64,000 nucleotides of DNA from Streptomyces bluensis. GTDB lineage: Bacteria; Actinomycetota; Actinomycetes; Streptomycetales; Streptomycetaceae. Shown in pieces: positions 8,392-16,514 of this stretch. The notes beneath the pieces are model-generated. The model searched no databases and was not told the DNA's origin. It worked only from the letters and a program-made list of their open reading frames with translations. Every line of letters begins with the position of its first letter. Position 1 is the stretch's first letter. The stretch spans positions 213,623-277,622 of the forward strand of contig NZ_BMVM01000012.1 in the NCBI RefSeq assembly GCF_014650715.1, given 5' to 3'. The translations under genes were made by a program, and so were the position numbers.

Positions 8392-9015
8392 GTGCCGAAG
8401 CCGTACGAAGTGGTCGGGGAGGGCCTTGGCCGCCCCCGCACACCGGCCGTCCGCGACAACAGCCGTCACCAGTGGGAGAAGAACCGGGCGCGCCGGCCGA
8501 GGCCGGAGCGGGCCGAGAGCGGAGTCACCGAGCGCGACACCGGCCTCCGCACCGGCGACCTCGTCTTCTACGCGAAGTACCGCGAGACCGGGGCGAGCGG
8601 GGAACTGGCGGAGTTGTTCGGCGTCCCGGAGGGCACGGCACTCGTCGAGCGCACCTACCGGACGCGATGCGCCGCCGAGAGCGCCCCCTTCAGCCTCGTG
8701 ACGTCCTATCTCGTCCGCGACATGCTCGCGGGGAACCCCGACCTCCTGGACGACGGCAAGGAGCCGTGGCCCGGCGGCACCCAGAACCAGCTCTTCACGG
8801 TCGGCATCGAGGTGGACCGCATCGAGGAGCGCGTCACGGCCCGCCCGCCGACACCGCAGGAGGCACGGGTACTGGAGCTGCCGCCGGGGACGTCGGTGCT
8901 CGTCGTCCGCAAGACGTCGTACGACATCCAGGACCGCGCGGTGGACATCACCCACATCACCCTGCCCGGCGACCGCACGGAACTGGTCTTCACCACGGCC
9001 CTGGAAAGGTGGTGA
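8392..9015 (+). CDS. GntR-type protein with UTRA ligand domain but no winged helix
   Basis: A 207-residue protein whose bulk matches the UTRA ligand-binding half of HutC-type GntR regulators as found in Streptomyces (RDNSRHQWEKNRAR, WPGGTQNQLFTVGIEVDRI, PGTSVLVVRKTSYD, PGDRTELVFTT). The usual ~65-residue winged helix at the N-terminus is absent. A TGA at 8383 closes the frame, and the other frames upstream show no DNA-binding motif. The first residues (VPKPYEVVGEGL) look like the normal opening of a GntR protein joined directly to the linker before UTRA, as if the DNA-binding domain had been deleted in frame. No good ribosome binding site is visible. It is either a remnant or a ligand-only protein. 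Confidence 0.65.
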   Translation: MPKPYEVVGEGLGRPRTPAVRDNSRHQWEKNRARRPRPERAESGVTERDTGLRTGDLVFYAKYRETGASGELAELFGVPEGTALVERTYRTRCAAESAPFSLVTSYLVRDMLAGNPDLLDDGKEPWPGGTQNQLFTVGIEVDRIEERVTARPPTPQEARVLELPPGTSVLVVRKTSYDIQDRAVDITHITLPGDRTELVFTTALERW

Positions 9016-9036
9016 GCGGGCCCCCTGGTCCCTTTC

Positions 9037-9134
9037 CCCTGGCCTACTTGCCCTGGCCTACTTGCCCTGGCCTACCTGTCCTGGCCTACTTGCCCTGGCC
9101 TACCTGTCCTGGCCTACTTGCCCTGGCCTATTTG
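9037..9134. repeat. 14-bp tandem repeat, seven units, running into a stop codon
   Basis: Seven head-to-tail copies of CCCTGGCCTACTTG with single-base variants fill 9037-9134. The last unit contains the TAG stop (9128-9130) and final codons of the amidohydrolase gene, which is read on the minus strand; an eighth, broken unit begins inside the gene. The array therefore looks like repeated duplication of the gene's own 3' end. The unit is not a multiple of three. Confidence 0.9.
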
Positions 9135-10348
9135 CCCTGGTCAAACGCCAGATCCAGCATCCGGATGGCGTTCCCCCGCAGCAGCTTGTACGTCACGTCG
9201 TCGGGGAGGCCGGCCACGTGCTCCGCCGCCACCTTCTTCGTCTCCGGCCAGGTCGAGTCGACGTGGGGGTAGTCCGTCTCGAAGGTCGCGTTGTCCACAC
9301 CCACGGTCTCGATCGCCTCGATGCCGTGCCGGTCGCGGAAGAAGCAGCAGAAGATCTGCCGGTAGTAGTACGTCGACGGCGGCTCCGGGATCAGGTCCCT
9401 GACGCCGCCCCAGGCGCGGTGCTCCTCCCAGACGTCGTCCGCGCGCTCCAGGGCGTACGGAATCCAGCCCATCTGCCCCTCGCTGTACGCCAGTTTGAGG
9501 CGCGGGAACTTCACGAGGACACCGGAGAAGAGGAAGTCCATCATCGAGGCCATCGCGTTGTTGAAGCTCAGCGAGGCCTGGACGGCGGGTGGTGCGTCGG
9601 GGGAGGCAGCGGGCATCTGTGAGCTGCTGCCGATGTGCATGTTGACGACCGTCCCGGTCTCCTCGCACGCCGCGAAGAACGGGTCCCAGTAGCCGGAGTG
9701 GATCGACGGCAGCCCGAGGTAGGTGGGGATCTCGCTGAACGTCACCGCCCGTACGCCCCGGGCCGCGTTGCGCCGGATCTCCTCGACGGCCAGGCCGACG
9801 TCCCACAGAGGGATGAGGCACAGCGGGATCAGCCGCCCGCCGCTGTCACCGCACCACTCCTCGACCATCCAGTCGTTGTAGGCGCGGACGCACGCGAGGC
9901 CGACCTCCTTGTCCTTGGCCTCCGCGAAGGTCTGCCCGCAGAACCTCGGGAACGTCGGGAAGCACAGGGAGGCCTCGACATGGTTGATGTCCATGTCCTC
10001 CAGCCGGGCCTTCGGGTCCCAGCAGCCACGCCGCATCTGCTCGCGGGTGATCCCGTCGAGGGTCATCTCGTCCCGGGAGAAACCGACGGCCGCGATGATG
10101 CGCTTGTACGGGAAGAGGGTGCCCTCGTACTCCCACCAGTCGGTGATCTGGCCGTCCGGGTCGGTGGTGAACCGGTACTTCCCGCCGATGTACCGGAGTT
10201 CGCCGATCCCGGCGGTGAGGGGCTTCGGCCCCTTGTCCCGGTACTTGGCCGGCAGCCAGGTCTCGAAGAGGTGCGCGGGCTCTATCACGTGGTCGTCCAC
10301 GCTGATCACCCTGGGCAGGTCCTTGGTACCACCGTCCTTGCCGGCCAT
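9128..10348 (-). CDS. Amidohydrolase-family metal-dependent hydrolase
   Basis: A 406-residue TIM-barrel protein of the amidohydrolase_2 type. It opens with VISVDDHVIEP, where D-D-H-V replaces the usual D-x-H metal ligands, and continues with FPTFPRFCGQ, VRAVTFSEIP, VVNMHIGSSS, KLAYSEGQMGW and ends with FETDYPHVDSTWP, the expected last Asp of the metal site. Close relatives are often named after decarboxylases or steroid/acyl-CoA degradation genes. The true substrate cannot be told. The C-terminus (AFDQGK) lies in the first unit of a 14-bp tandem array. A TetR-type palindrome (10384-10398) sits 36 bases upstream of the start, but no TetR gene is adjacent. Confidence 0.85.
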   Translation of the reverse strand: MAGKDGGTKDLPRVISVDDHVIEPAHLFETWLPAKYRDKGPKPLTAGIGELRYIGGKYRFTTDPDGQITDWWEYEGTLFPYKRIIAAVGFSRDEMTLDGITREQMRRGCWDPKARLEDMDINHVEASLCFPTFPRFCGQTFAEAKDKEVGLACVRAYNDWMVEEWCGDSGGRLIPLCLIPLWDVGLAVEEIRRNAARGVRAVTFSEIPTYLGLPSIHSGYWDPFFAACEETGTVVNMHIGSSSQMPAASPDAPPAVQASLSFNNAMASMMDFLFSGVLVKFPRLKLAYSEGQMGWIPYALERADDVWEEHRAWGGVRDLIPEPPSTYYYRQIFCCFFRDRHGIEAIETVGVDNATFETDYPHVDSTWPETKKVAAEHVAGLPDDVTYKLLRGNAIRMLDLAFDQGK

Positions 10349-10383
10349 TCCCGTACCCCTCCCTGTGCCTGCCGCCGCCTTAT

Positions 10384-10398
10384 CTGACGGTTCGTCAG
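10384..10398. promoter_or_regulatory. Palindromic operator-like site
   Basis: CTGACG-GTT-CGTCAG is a perfect 6+6 palindrome just upstream of the amidohydrolase start. Its form resembles operators of TetR-family repressors of fatty-acid or steroid catabolism in actinobacteria. The cognate regulator is not in the neighbourhood. Confidence 0.5.
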
Positions 10399-10444
10399 TT
10401 TCAAGTTAGGGGCGACTCACCCGGATCGCAAGGGGCGTACACGA

Positions 10445-10478
10445 CGACCGGCCAGGGCGTGAACGCCCTGGCCGGTCG
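10445..10478. terminator. 15-bp stem terminator
   Basis: CGACCGGCCAGGGCG at 10445-10459 and its exact complement at 10464-10478 flank a TGAA loop. It lies 22 bases past the stop of the peptidoglycan-recognition gene (minus strand) and can isolate it from the amidohydrolase gene. Confidence 0.85.
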
Positions 10479-10499
10479 CTGTGGCTCCCCGATGACGCG

Positions 10500-13220
10500 C
10501 TACGGCGTCAGGGCCTGGCCCAGGCGGGCGCCCGCGGGGGTGCCCAGGGTGTCGCGGCCGTAGTAGACGCCGCCGCTGGTGTTGACGCCCGAACTGCCGC
10601 TGTCGAGCTGGAGGATCGTGCCGTCGTAGTCGTTCTCGCCCTCCGCTCCGATGGCGAGGTCGGCGCGGCCCCAGCCGGACAGGTCCTGAAGGACGACGGA
10701 GGACCCGAGCTTGTCGTTCGGCTCCGTCCAGCCGGTGATACCGGAGGTGTCCTGGTGGAACGCCAGGGCACCGGAGCCGGTCAGGCCGGAGGAGGTGCCC
10801 TTGAACAGCAGGGTCGTACCGGCGTTCGCCTGGTTCGCGCCGCTGCGGGTGATGTCCTTGTTGGGGGCGCCCGCGAGGACGTCCGCGTAGCCGTCGCCGT
10901 TGTAGTCGCCCGCCGAGACCGACCAGCCGAGCGCGTCGCCGTCCTGGGCGGTGCCCGGTACACCGGTGGTGTCCTGGTGGACGGTCGTCATACCGGTCGT
11001 GGTGAAGCCCGTCGAGGTGCCCGGCACCACGGTGACCTGGCCGCCCCGGTACGCGCCGGACTCCGACGTGTACGCCTGGCCGATCACGAGGTCGTCGTAG
11101 CCGTTGCCGTTGACGTCGCCCGCGGCGATGGAGCGGCCGCCCTTGACCGACAGGACGCTGACCTTCACGAGGCCGGTGGCGGAGCCCTTGAACCAGGTGA
11201 CCCGGCCGACGCCGGACTGGTCGCGGTAGTTGAGGGCCACGTCCGCGTAGCCGTCGCGGTTGAAGTCGCCGGTCGCGGCATCGGTGTAGGCGACGGACCC
11301 GGTGGCCGTGGTCAGCTTGCCGTACTGGGTGGCACCGCCGGTCAGCTTGACGTTCCAGGAGCCGCCGTTGCCGGTGCCGGCCGAGAAGACGTCGGCCTTG
11401 CCGTCGGCGTTGAAGTCGCCGACGGTGACGGCCGAGCCGAGCCGGGCGCCCTTGCTCGTCACACCGGTGGTGGTCCACGAGGTGCCGGAGTTCAGACCGG
11501 GGCCGTACAGGATCGTGATCGCGCCGCGGTCGGCGTTACCGGACGTGTCGTCCTCGCCGGGTGCGCCGATGGCGAGGTCGGCGTAACCGTCGCCGTTGAT
11601 GTCGCCCCAGGCGGTGGTGGCGCCGAACTCGTCACCGGTCTCGGACGTGCCGGGCACACCCGGGCTGGACTGGGTGAGCCTCGTCCTGGCGCCCGCGACC
11701 GGACCGTCCGTGGCGCCCGGTATGACCACGACGTTGCCGACGTTGCCGGACGCCCTCGGCACACCGGCGACCAGGTCGGTGATGCCGTCGCGGTTGAAGT
11801 CGGCGGTCGGGACGGCCGAACTGGCGCCGGGGCTCGCGGCGAAGCGGCGGATCTCGCCGAGCCGGGAGTACAGGTTCGCGCCGGGGCACTCGGTGGCGTA
11901 CGCGTCGCGGTGGCCGGAGATGGTGTTGAGGGTGGCCTCCTGGCCGTTCTTCCACACCCCGGTGTCACCCTTGGCGGTCAGCGTGACCTTGCCCTGCGGG
12001 TTGCCGCCGTACTGGCCCAGCTTCCAGGCCGCGAGGCGGGCCACCGACTCCTGGGCGGCCCGGCTCGGCTTGCCCGCCGGGATGCCCTTGGCCGGGTCGC
12101 CCTCGAAGTCACCGAGGACGGCGATACCGGTGGAGTAGCTGTTGAAGCCGTACGTGTGCGCGCCGAGCACCGGCAGGTCGACACCGCCCGCGCGGCCCTC
12201 GAAGATCTGGCCGCACTTGTCGACCAGGAAGTTGTAGCCGAGGTCGTTCCAGCCGTTGGCGTCGATGTGGTACGCCATGATGCCCCGCACCAGCGCGGCG
12301 GACTGGGCACAGCTGTAGCTGTTCGAGCCGACCGTGTGGTGCACGAAGACCGCGCTGATCTTGTCGATGTACTCGGCCGGGTCCTTGACCTTCGACTCGT
12401 CCGCGCCCCAGGCCGCCCGGCTGATGACCGGGGGCTCGGTGACCGTGGACGGCGGAGCGACCGGCTTGGTCGGGCTCGGCGAGGGGGACGCGGACTCCGA
12501 GGGCGACGCCGGGGCCGAGTCGCTGGGCGACGCGGGGTCCGTGGGCGCGGGAGCGGTGCTGCCGGACTCGCTCGCCGCGGGGTCGGGCGCGGTGGCCGTG
12601 TCGGTGGGCGTCGCGGTGGCCGGGTCCGTCGGCGACGGGGTGTCCTCGGCCACGTACGCGGCCGGTTCGATCTCCGTGCCCACCGACCTGGTCTCGGCGT
12701 TCGTCACCACGCCCGGGTCGACGAGGTCGACCCTGAGACCCTTGGGGAGTGCGGCGCCGGTGTTGCCGTTCTTCCGGACGACCTGCACCTCGACACCGTC
12801 GGACGGCCCCACCCACAGCGGCTCCGAGGCCCCGCGCATGCCGGGCTCGACGCCCTCCGGCGGATCCGTGTCGACCTCCAGGTTCCGCCAGCCGCCCCAC
12901 TCACCGGTCTCGCTGCTGCGGACGCGTACCTGCGCGGTCCCGTCGACCCGCTTCGAGGCACCGGTCCACGAGACGCCGAGCAGGGAGAACGCCTCGGTGT
13001 CGGTGCGCGCCAGTTCGCGCTTGCCGCCCGTGCCCTTGAGGGCGATCTCGTGGACCTTCACCGGCCGCTTGGCCCTGCCCTGCGCGCCCGGGTCGTCCGA
13101 GGGGCCGGCGATGGCGTAGGTGACGGCGCCCGCACCCCCCAGGACCACGGCACCGAGGGTCAGCCAGGCTCTTCGTTTCAGGCTCAGCGGTTGGTACGCA
13201 TGCGACGTACGGCGGCTCAA
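10500..13220 (-). CDS. Secreted peptidoglycan-recognition amidase with FG-GAP repeats
   Basis: About 906 residues from a TTG start at 13220, preferred because GGGGGGA lies just upstream; a GTG at 13262 would add 14 residues. A signal/anchor helix lies near residues 20-40 (LTLGAVVLGGAGAVTYAIA), then a beta-rich domain, a Ser/Pro/Thr/Asp linker (~190-265) and an N-acetylmuramoyl-L-alanine amidase/PGRP domain starting VISRAAWGADES. The likely zinc ligands are present: the His in AVFVHHT, the His in SGHRDAY and the Cys in ATECPG. The C-terminal ~430 residues are FG-GAP/VCBS units (DFNRDGITDL, DINGDGYADL, DYNGDGYADV) that bind calcium and fold as a propeller. It probably cleaves or binds cell-wall peptides outside the cell. 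Confidence 0.88.
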   Translation of the reverse strand: MSRRTSHAYQPLSLKRRAWLTLGAVVLGGAGAVTYAIAGPSDDPGAQGRAKRPVKVHEIALKGTGGKRELARTDTEAFSLLGVSWTGASKRVDGTAQVRVRSSETGEWGGWRNLEVDTDPPEGVEPGMRGASEPLWVGPSDGVEVQVVRKNGNTGAALPKGLRVDLVDPGVVTNAETRSVGTEIEPAAYVAEDTPSPTDPATATPTDTATAPDPAASESGSTAPAPTDPASPSDSAPASPSESASPSPSPTKPVAPPSTVTEPPVISRAAWGADESKVKDPAEYIDKISAVFVHHTVGSNSYSCAQSAALVRGIMAYHIDANGWNDLGYNFLVDKCGQIFEGRAGGVDLPVLGAHTYGFNSYSTGIAVLGDFEGDPAKGIPAGKPSRAAQESVARLAAWKLGQYGGNPQGKVTLTAKGDTGVWKNGQEATLNTISGHRDAYATECPGANLYSRLGEIRRFAASPGASSAVPTADFNRDGITDLVAGVPRASGNVGNVVVIPGATDGPVAGARTRLTQSSPGVPGTSETGDEFGATTAWGDINGDGYADLAIGAPGEDDTSGNADRGAITILYGPGLNSGTSWTTTGVTSKGARLGSAVTVGDFNADGKADVFSAGTGNGGSWNVKLTGGATQYGKLTTATGSVAYTDAATGDFNRDGYADVALNYRDQSGVGRVTWFKGSATGLVKVSVLSVKGGRSIAAGDVNGNGYDDLVIGQAYTSESGAYRGGQVTVVPGTSTGFTTTGMTTVHQDTTGVPGTAQDGDALGWSVSAGDYNGDGYADVLAGAPNKDITRSGANQANAGTTLLFKGTSSGLTGSGALAFHQDTSGITGWTEPNDKLGSSVVLQDLSGWGRADLAIGAEGENDYDGTILQLDSGSSGVNTSGGVYYGRDTLGTPAGARLGQALTP

Positions 13221-13372
13221 AGGTCCCCCCTGTGGAGAAGTCTCTCGGGGCACACCCGTCACATGGGTGACCCTCTATACCCAGCGCGTCCGCCCCCGCA
13301 AACATCACAGGCCGGAGCCGCCCTTACGGAGTCTTTGCCCTGGGCAGAGGGTTTCCTGGCCAGCGCTCTCCG

Positions 13373-13400
13373 CCCCAGGCCGGTGACAGCCGGCCTGGGG
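13373..13400. terminator. 11-bp stem terminator
   Basis: CCCCAGGCCGG at 13373-13383 and CCGGCCTGGGG at 13390-13400 form a perfect stem with a 6-base loop. It lies past the S9 peptidase stop, beyond a short tandem repeat, and before the promoter of the next gene on the minus strand. Confidence 0.7.
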
Positions 13401-13465
13401 CTGCCTGGGCTACCTGGGCTGCCTGGGCTGCCTGGGGCTACTGGGGCTACTGGGGCTGCCTGGGG
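13401..13465. repeat. 9-10-bp tandem repeat after the S9 peptidase stop
   Basis: Seven units of CTGCCTGGG, CTACCTGGG or CTACTGGGG follow directly after the terminator stem and reach to within 10 bases of the S9 peptidase stop codon (13474). On the gene strand the units read CCCAGGTAGCC, close to the gene's own end CCGAGGTAGCC. The array may derive from that end. Confidence 0.75.
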
Positions 13466-13473
13466 TCCGCCGG

Positions 13474-15297
13474 CTACCTCGGCAGGTGCCGCTCCGCGAA
13501 GTCCAGTTCCAGTCGCACCTGCTTGATCCGTTCGTCGACCACCAGGGAGCCGTGTCCCGCGTCGTACCGGTACACCTCGTGCACCGCACCCCGGGCCTGG
13601 AGACGCTTGACGTAGTTGTCGATCTGGCGGATCGGGCAGCGCGGGTCGTTCACGCCGGCCGAGATGTAGACCGGGGCCTTGACCGCGTCCACGTATGTCA
13701 GCGGGGAGGACGCCTCGAAGCGTTCCGGTACCTCCTCGGGGGTGCCGCCCAGCAGCGTGCGGTCCATGGCCTTCAGGGCCTCCATCTCGTCGTGGTAGGC
13801 CGTGACGTAGTCGGCGACCGGGACCGCGGCGATGCCCAGGGCCCACGCGTCCGGCTGCGTACCGAGCCCGAGCAGCGTGAGGTAGCCGCCCCAGGAGCCA
13901 CCCGTGAGGATCAGCCGGGCGGGGTCCGCGAAGCCGGAGGTGACCGCCCACTCCCGTACCGCGGCGATGTCCTCCAGCTCGATGAGGCCGACCCGGTGCT
14001 TCAGGGCGTCCGTCCAGGCGCGGCCGTAGCCCGTGGAGCCGCGGTAGTTGATCCGGATGACCGCGTACCCGTGGTCCAGCCACGCGGCCGGGCCCGCCGC
14101 GAACGCGTCACTGTCGTGCCAGGTCGGGCCGCCGTGGATGTCGAAGACGGTGGGACAGGGACCCCGCACGCCGGCCGGGCGCTGGACGAGCGCGTGGACG
14201 CGGCCACCGGGCCCCTCCACCCACACGTCCTCCACCGGCAGCGAGCCCGGGGACCTCAGTCCGGGCGGGTCGAGGACCGCCCCGCCCGCCGTCGAGCGCA
14301 CGACCGGTGCCTCGGCGGCCGACGACCACAGGTACTCCACGCTGCCGTCCGGGCGGGCCGTCGCCCCCGACACCGTGCCCCTGGGCGTCCGGAGCCGCTC
14401 CAGTTCCCGGGTCCCCAGCTCGTAGCGGTACAGCTCGCTGCGGGCCTCGAAGCTGTGCGCCACCAGCAGCGCCGAACCGTCCGGGTACCACTCGGCGCTC
14501 AGGTCGCCGTCGAGCTGGGCCGCGAGCCCCAGGTCGGTCTCCTCGCCGGAGACCACGTCCCACACCAGCGGCTCCCAGCGACCGCCCCGCTGATGGCCGA
14601 TGAGCAGCCGCGTGTCCCCCTCGACCGGCGCGAATCCCAGCACCTCCAGGCCCAGCTCGACCGTGCCGCCCTTGGTGTCGTCGAGCTCCGCGACCGTCGT
14701 GCCGTCCGGCCGGAGCACGCGCAGCGCCGAGTGCATCGCGTCGCCGTGCTCGGTGTGCTCGATCGCGATCAGCGAGCCGTCGTGCGAGAGGTCGCCGACA
14801 CCGGCGGACTCACGGTGCCGGTAGATCACCACCGGGTCCGTGCCGGACCGGGACAGGTGGATGGTGGAGCCGTCCTCGTCCGTCGACCGCCCGACGACCG
14901 CCGTACGGCCGTCACGGCCGATGGCCAGCCCCGCCGGATAGGAGGGCGCGAGGCCCGGCACCGCCTCCTCGTCGGGCCCGCCGTGGAACGGCTGGCGGCG
15001 CCACACGCCGTACTCGTCGCCGTCCTTGTCGTCGAACCACCAGATCCACTCGCCGTCCGGTGCGAGCACGCCGTCCGTCGTGCCGTTCGCCCGGTCGGTG
15101 ACCTGGCGCTGCTCGGCCGTCGCGCGGTCCCACGCGTACAACTCGTACGTCCCCGTGGCGTTGGAGACGAACAGCGAACGGTGGGGTGCGTCCTCCGCCC
15201 AGTCCGGCAGCGACACCCTGGGCGCGCGGAAGCGCTTCTCCCAGTCGGGCATCGACCGGGTCTGCGCCTGCGGGGTGGATCCGTTGGTCTCGGTCAT
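13474..15297 (-). CDS. S9-family prolyl oligopeptidase
   Basis: A 607-residue protein. The N-terminal ~340 residues are beta-propeller-like (VSNATGTYELYAWD, TDGVLAPDGEWIWWF). The C-terminal part is the alpha/beta-hydrolase catalytic domain: HGGPTWHDSD, the nucleophile in TGGSWGGYL (Ser468), Asp551 in GVNDPRCP and His582 in DAGHGS. Enzymes of this type cut short peptides, often after proline, or act as acylaminoacyl peptidases. No signal peptide is visible from the ATG at 15297, so it is probably cytoplasmic. This ATG is chosen over upstream in-frame codons because the propeller begins soon after it. It is divergent from the SURF1 gene. Confidence 0.88.
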   Translation of the reverse strand: MTETNGSTPQAQTRSMPDWEKRFRAPRVSLPDWAEDAPHRSLFVSNATGTYELYAWDRATAEQRQVTDRANGTTDGVLAPDGEWIWWFDDKDGDEYGVWRRQPFHGGPDEEAVPGLAPSYPAGLAIGRDGRTAVVGRSTDEDGSTIHLSRSGTDPVVIYRHRESAGVGDLSHDGSLIAIEHTEHGDAMHSALRVLRPDGTTVAELDDTKGGTVELGLEVLGFAPVEGDTRLLIGHQRGGRWEPLVWDVVSGEETDLGLAAQLDGDLSAEWYPDGSALLVAHSFEARSELYRYELGTRELERLRTPRGTVSGATARPDGSVEYLWSSAAEAPVVRSTAGGAVLDPPGLRSPGSLPVEDVWVEGPGGRVHALVQRPAGVRGPCPTVFDIHGGPTWHDSDAFAAGPAAWLDHGYAVIRINYRGSTGYGRAWTDALKHRVGLIELEDIAAVREWAVTSGFADPARLILTGGSWGGYLTLLGLGTQPDAWALGIAAVPVADYVTAYHDEMEALKAMDRTLLGGTPEEVPERFEASSPLTYVDAVKAPVYISAGVNDPRCPIRQIDNYVKRLQARGAVHEVYRYDAGHGSLVVDERIKQVRLELDFAERHLPR

Positions 15298-15494
15298 GGC
15301 CCCATAGTGCCCGGCCGCCCGGACTTCTGCTGCCGAGGGTCCCCAGCCTGTGGATAACTTTTCGTCCTCGCAGGTCAGGGTCGATTGTGGACGCACGGGC
15401 GGTCCTGACCGGGCGGTACTGACCAGGCGACACCGAACCGTCGGTACCGACCCCGCGATCCGGAGTTCCGCGCCCGCCCCGTACCGTTGACGGG

Positions 15495-16304
15495 GTGTAC
15501 CGGTTCCTGCTGACGCCCCGATGGTGGGGAATCAACGTCTTCGTGCTGCTGGCCATCCCCTTCTGCTTGTTCATGGGGTCATGGCAGCTGGGGCGGTTCG
15601 AGGAGCGCATGGACAACCACCGGTCGGCGGGTGAGCAGGCCGAGTCGGCGAAGCACGAGGCCGCCCGGCCGCTGGACGAGTTGCTCCCCGTCGACAAGGA
15701 GACGTCCGGCCGACAGGCCACCGCGACGGGACAGTACGGCAAGCAGTTGCTGGTGCCGGGCCGCGAGCTGGACGACCGGCGCGGGTACTACGTGATGACG
15801 CTGCTGCGCACTGACGACGGCAGGGCACTGCCCGTCGTACGGGGCTGGCTGCCCGGTGAGGCGGACGCGGCCAAGGCACCCGCCGCCCCCAAGGGCGAGG
15901 TCACGGTCACGGGCGCGCTGCAGGCTTCCGAGACCCCGGGCTCGAACGGGGTGAGCGCGACCGGCGGGCTGCCCGAGGGCCAGACCGGGGCGATCAGCGC
16001 GGCCTCACTGGTGAACCTCGTGCCGTACGACGTGTACGACGCGTGGATCACCCTCACCAAGGGCGACTCGGGGATGAAGGCCGTCCCCGCGGCCGCGCCC
16101 CAGGACACGGGCCTGGACCTGAAGGCGTTCCAGAACCTCGGCTACACCGGCGAGTGGTTCGTCTTCGCGGGCTTCGTGGTCTTCATGTGGTTCCGCCTGC
16201 TGCGCCGCGAGGTGGAGTTCGTCCGGGACGCGCAGCTGGGTCTGGTCGACGGCGAGGAGCCGGCGCGGGAGGCCGGGCGCGCTCGGGAAACCGCGGCCTC
16301 CTGA
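15495..16304 (+). CDS. SURF1-family membrane protein
   Basis: A 269-residue protein from a GTG start. It has the SURF1 plan: one N-terminal helix (GINVFVLLAIPFCLFMGSWQLGRF), a large extracytoplasmic region with VLPVVRGWLP, and a C-terminal helix (EWFVFAGFVVFMWFRLL). SURF1 proteins help assemble heme-copper cytochrome oxidase, probably by handling heme a. This fits the aerobic life of Streptomyces. The stop TGA is the first base of a perfect 9-of-10 duplication (16302-16311 and 16312-16321). Confidence 0.88.
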   Translation: MYRFLLTPRWWGINVFVLLAIPFCLFMGSWQLGRFEERMDNHRSAGEQAESAKHEAARPLDELLPVDKETSGRQATATGQYGKQLLVPGRELDDRRGYYVMTLLRTDDGRALPVVRGWLPGEADAAKAPAAPKGEVTVTGALQASETPGSNGVSATGGLPEGQTGAISAASLVNLVPYDVYDAWITLTKGDSGMKAVPAAAPQDTGLDLKAFQNLGYTGEWFVFAGFVVFMWFRLLRREVEFVRDAQLGLVDGEEPAREAGRARETAAS

Positions 16305-16321
16305 GCGGAGTTGAGCGGAGC
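16302..16321. repeat. 10-bp direct duplication including the SURF1 stop
   Basis: TGAGCGGAGT and TGAGCGGAGC are adjacent; the first three bases of the first copy are the SURF1 stop codon. Confidence 0.75.
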
Positions 16322-16514
16322 TCCAGCGGGCGAGTACGCCGGCGAAAGCCTGGCCGGTTGAGGCGCGGTACGCGCACGCGTACACCTGTTGGCCTGGCTT
16401 GTTGGACTGGTGTGCTGGCCCGACTTGTTGGCATGAGCGCGCTAAACCGATCCGCAGGCGCCGGGAAGTACGGTCCGCGCCGACGATCGACCACCCGAGA
16501 ACAGGACATCGCTC

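Noticed and set aside
9037..9134. Possible CRISPR or transposon end
   Set aside because: Pure 14-bp tandem units without spacers, no inverted ends, no transposase; best explained as tandem duplication of a gene end.
10755..13526. Antisense open frame of 923 codons opposite the FG-GAP amidase gene
   Set aside because: Repetitive Val/Ala/Gly/Arg shadow of the Asp/Gly repeats on the coding strand; the coding-strand product has clear domains.
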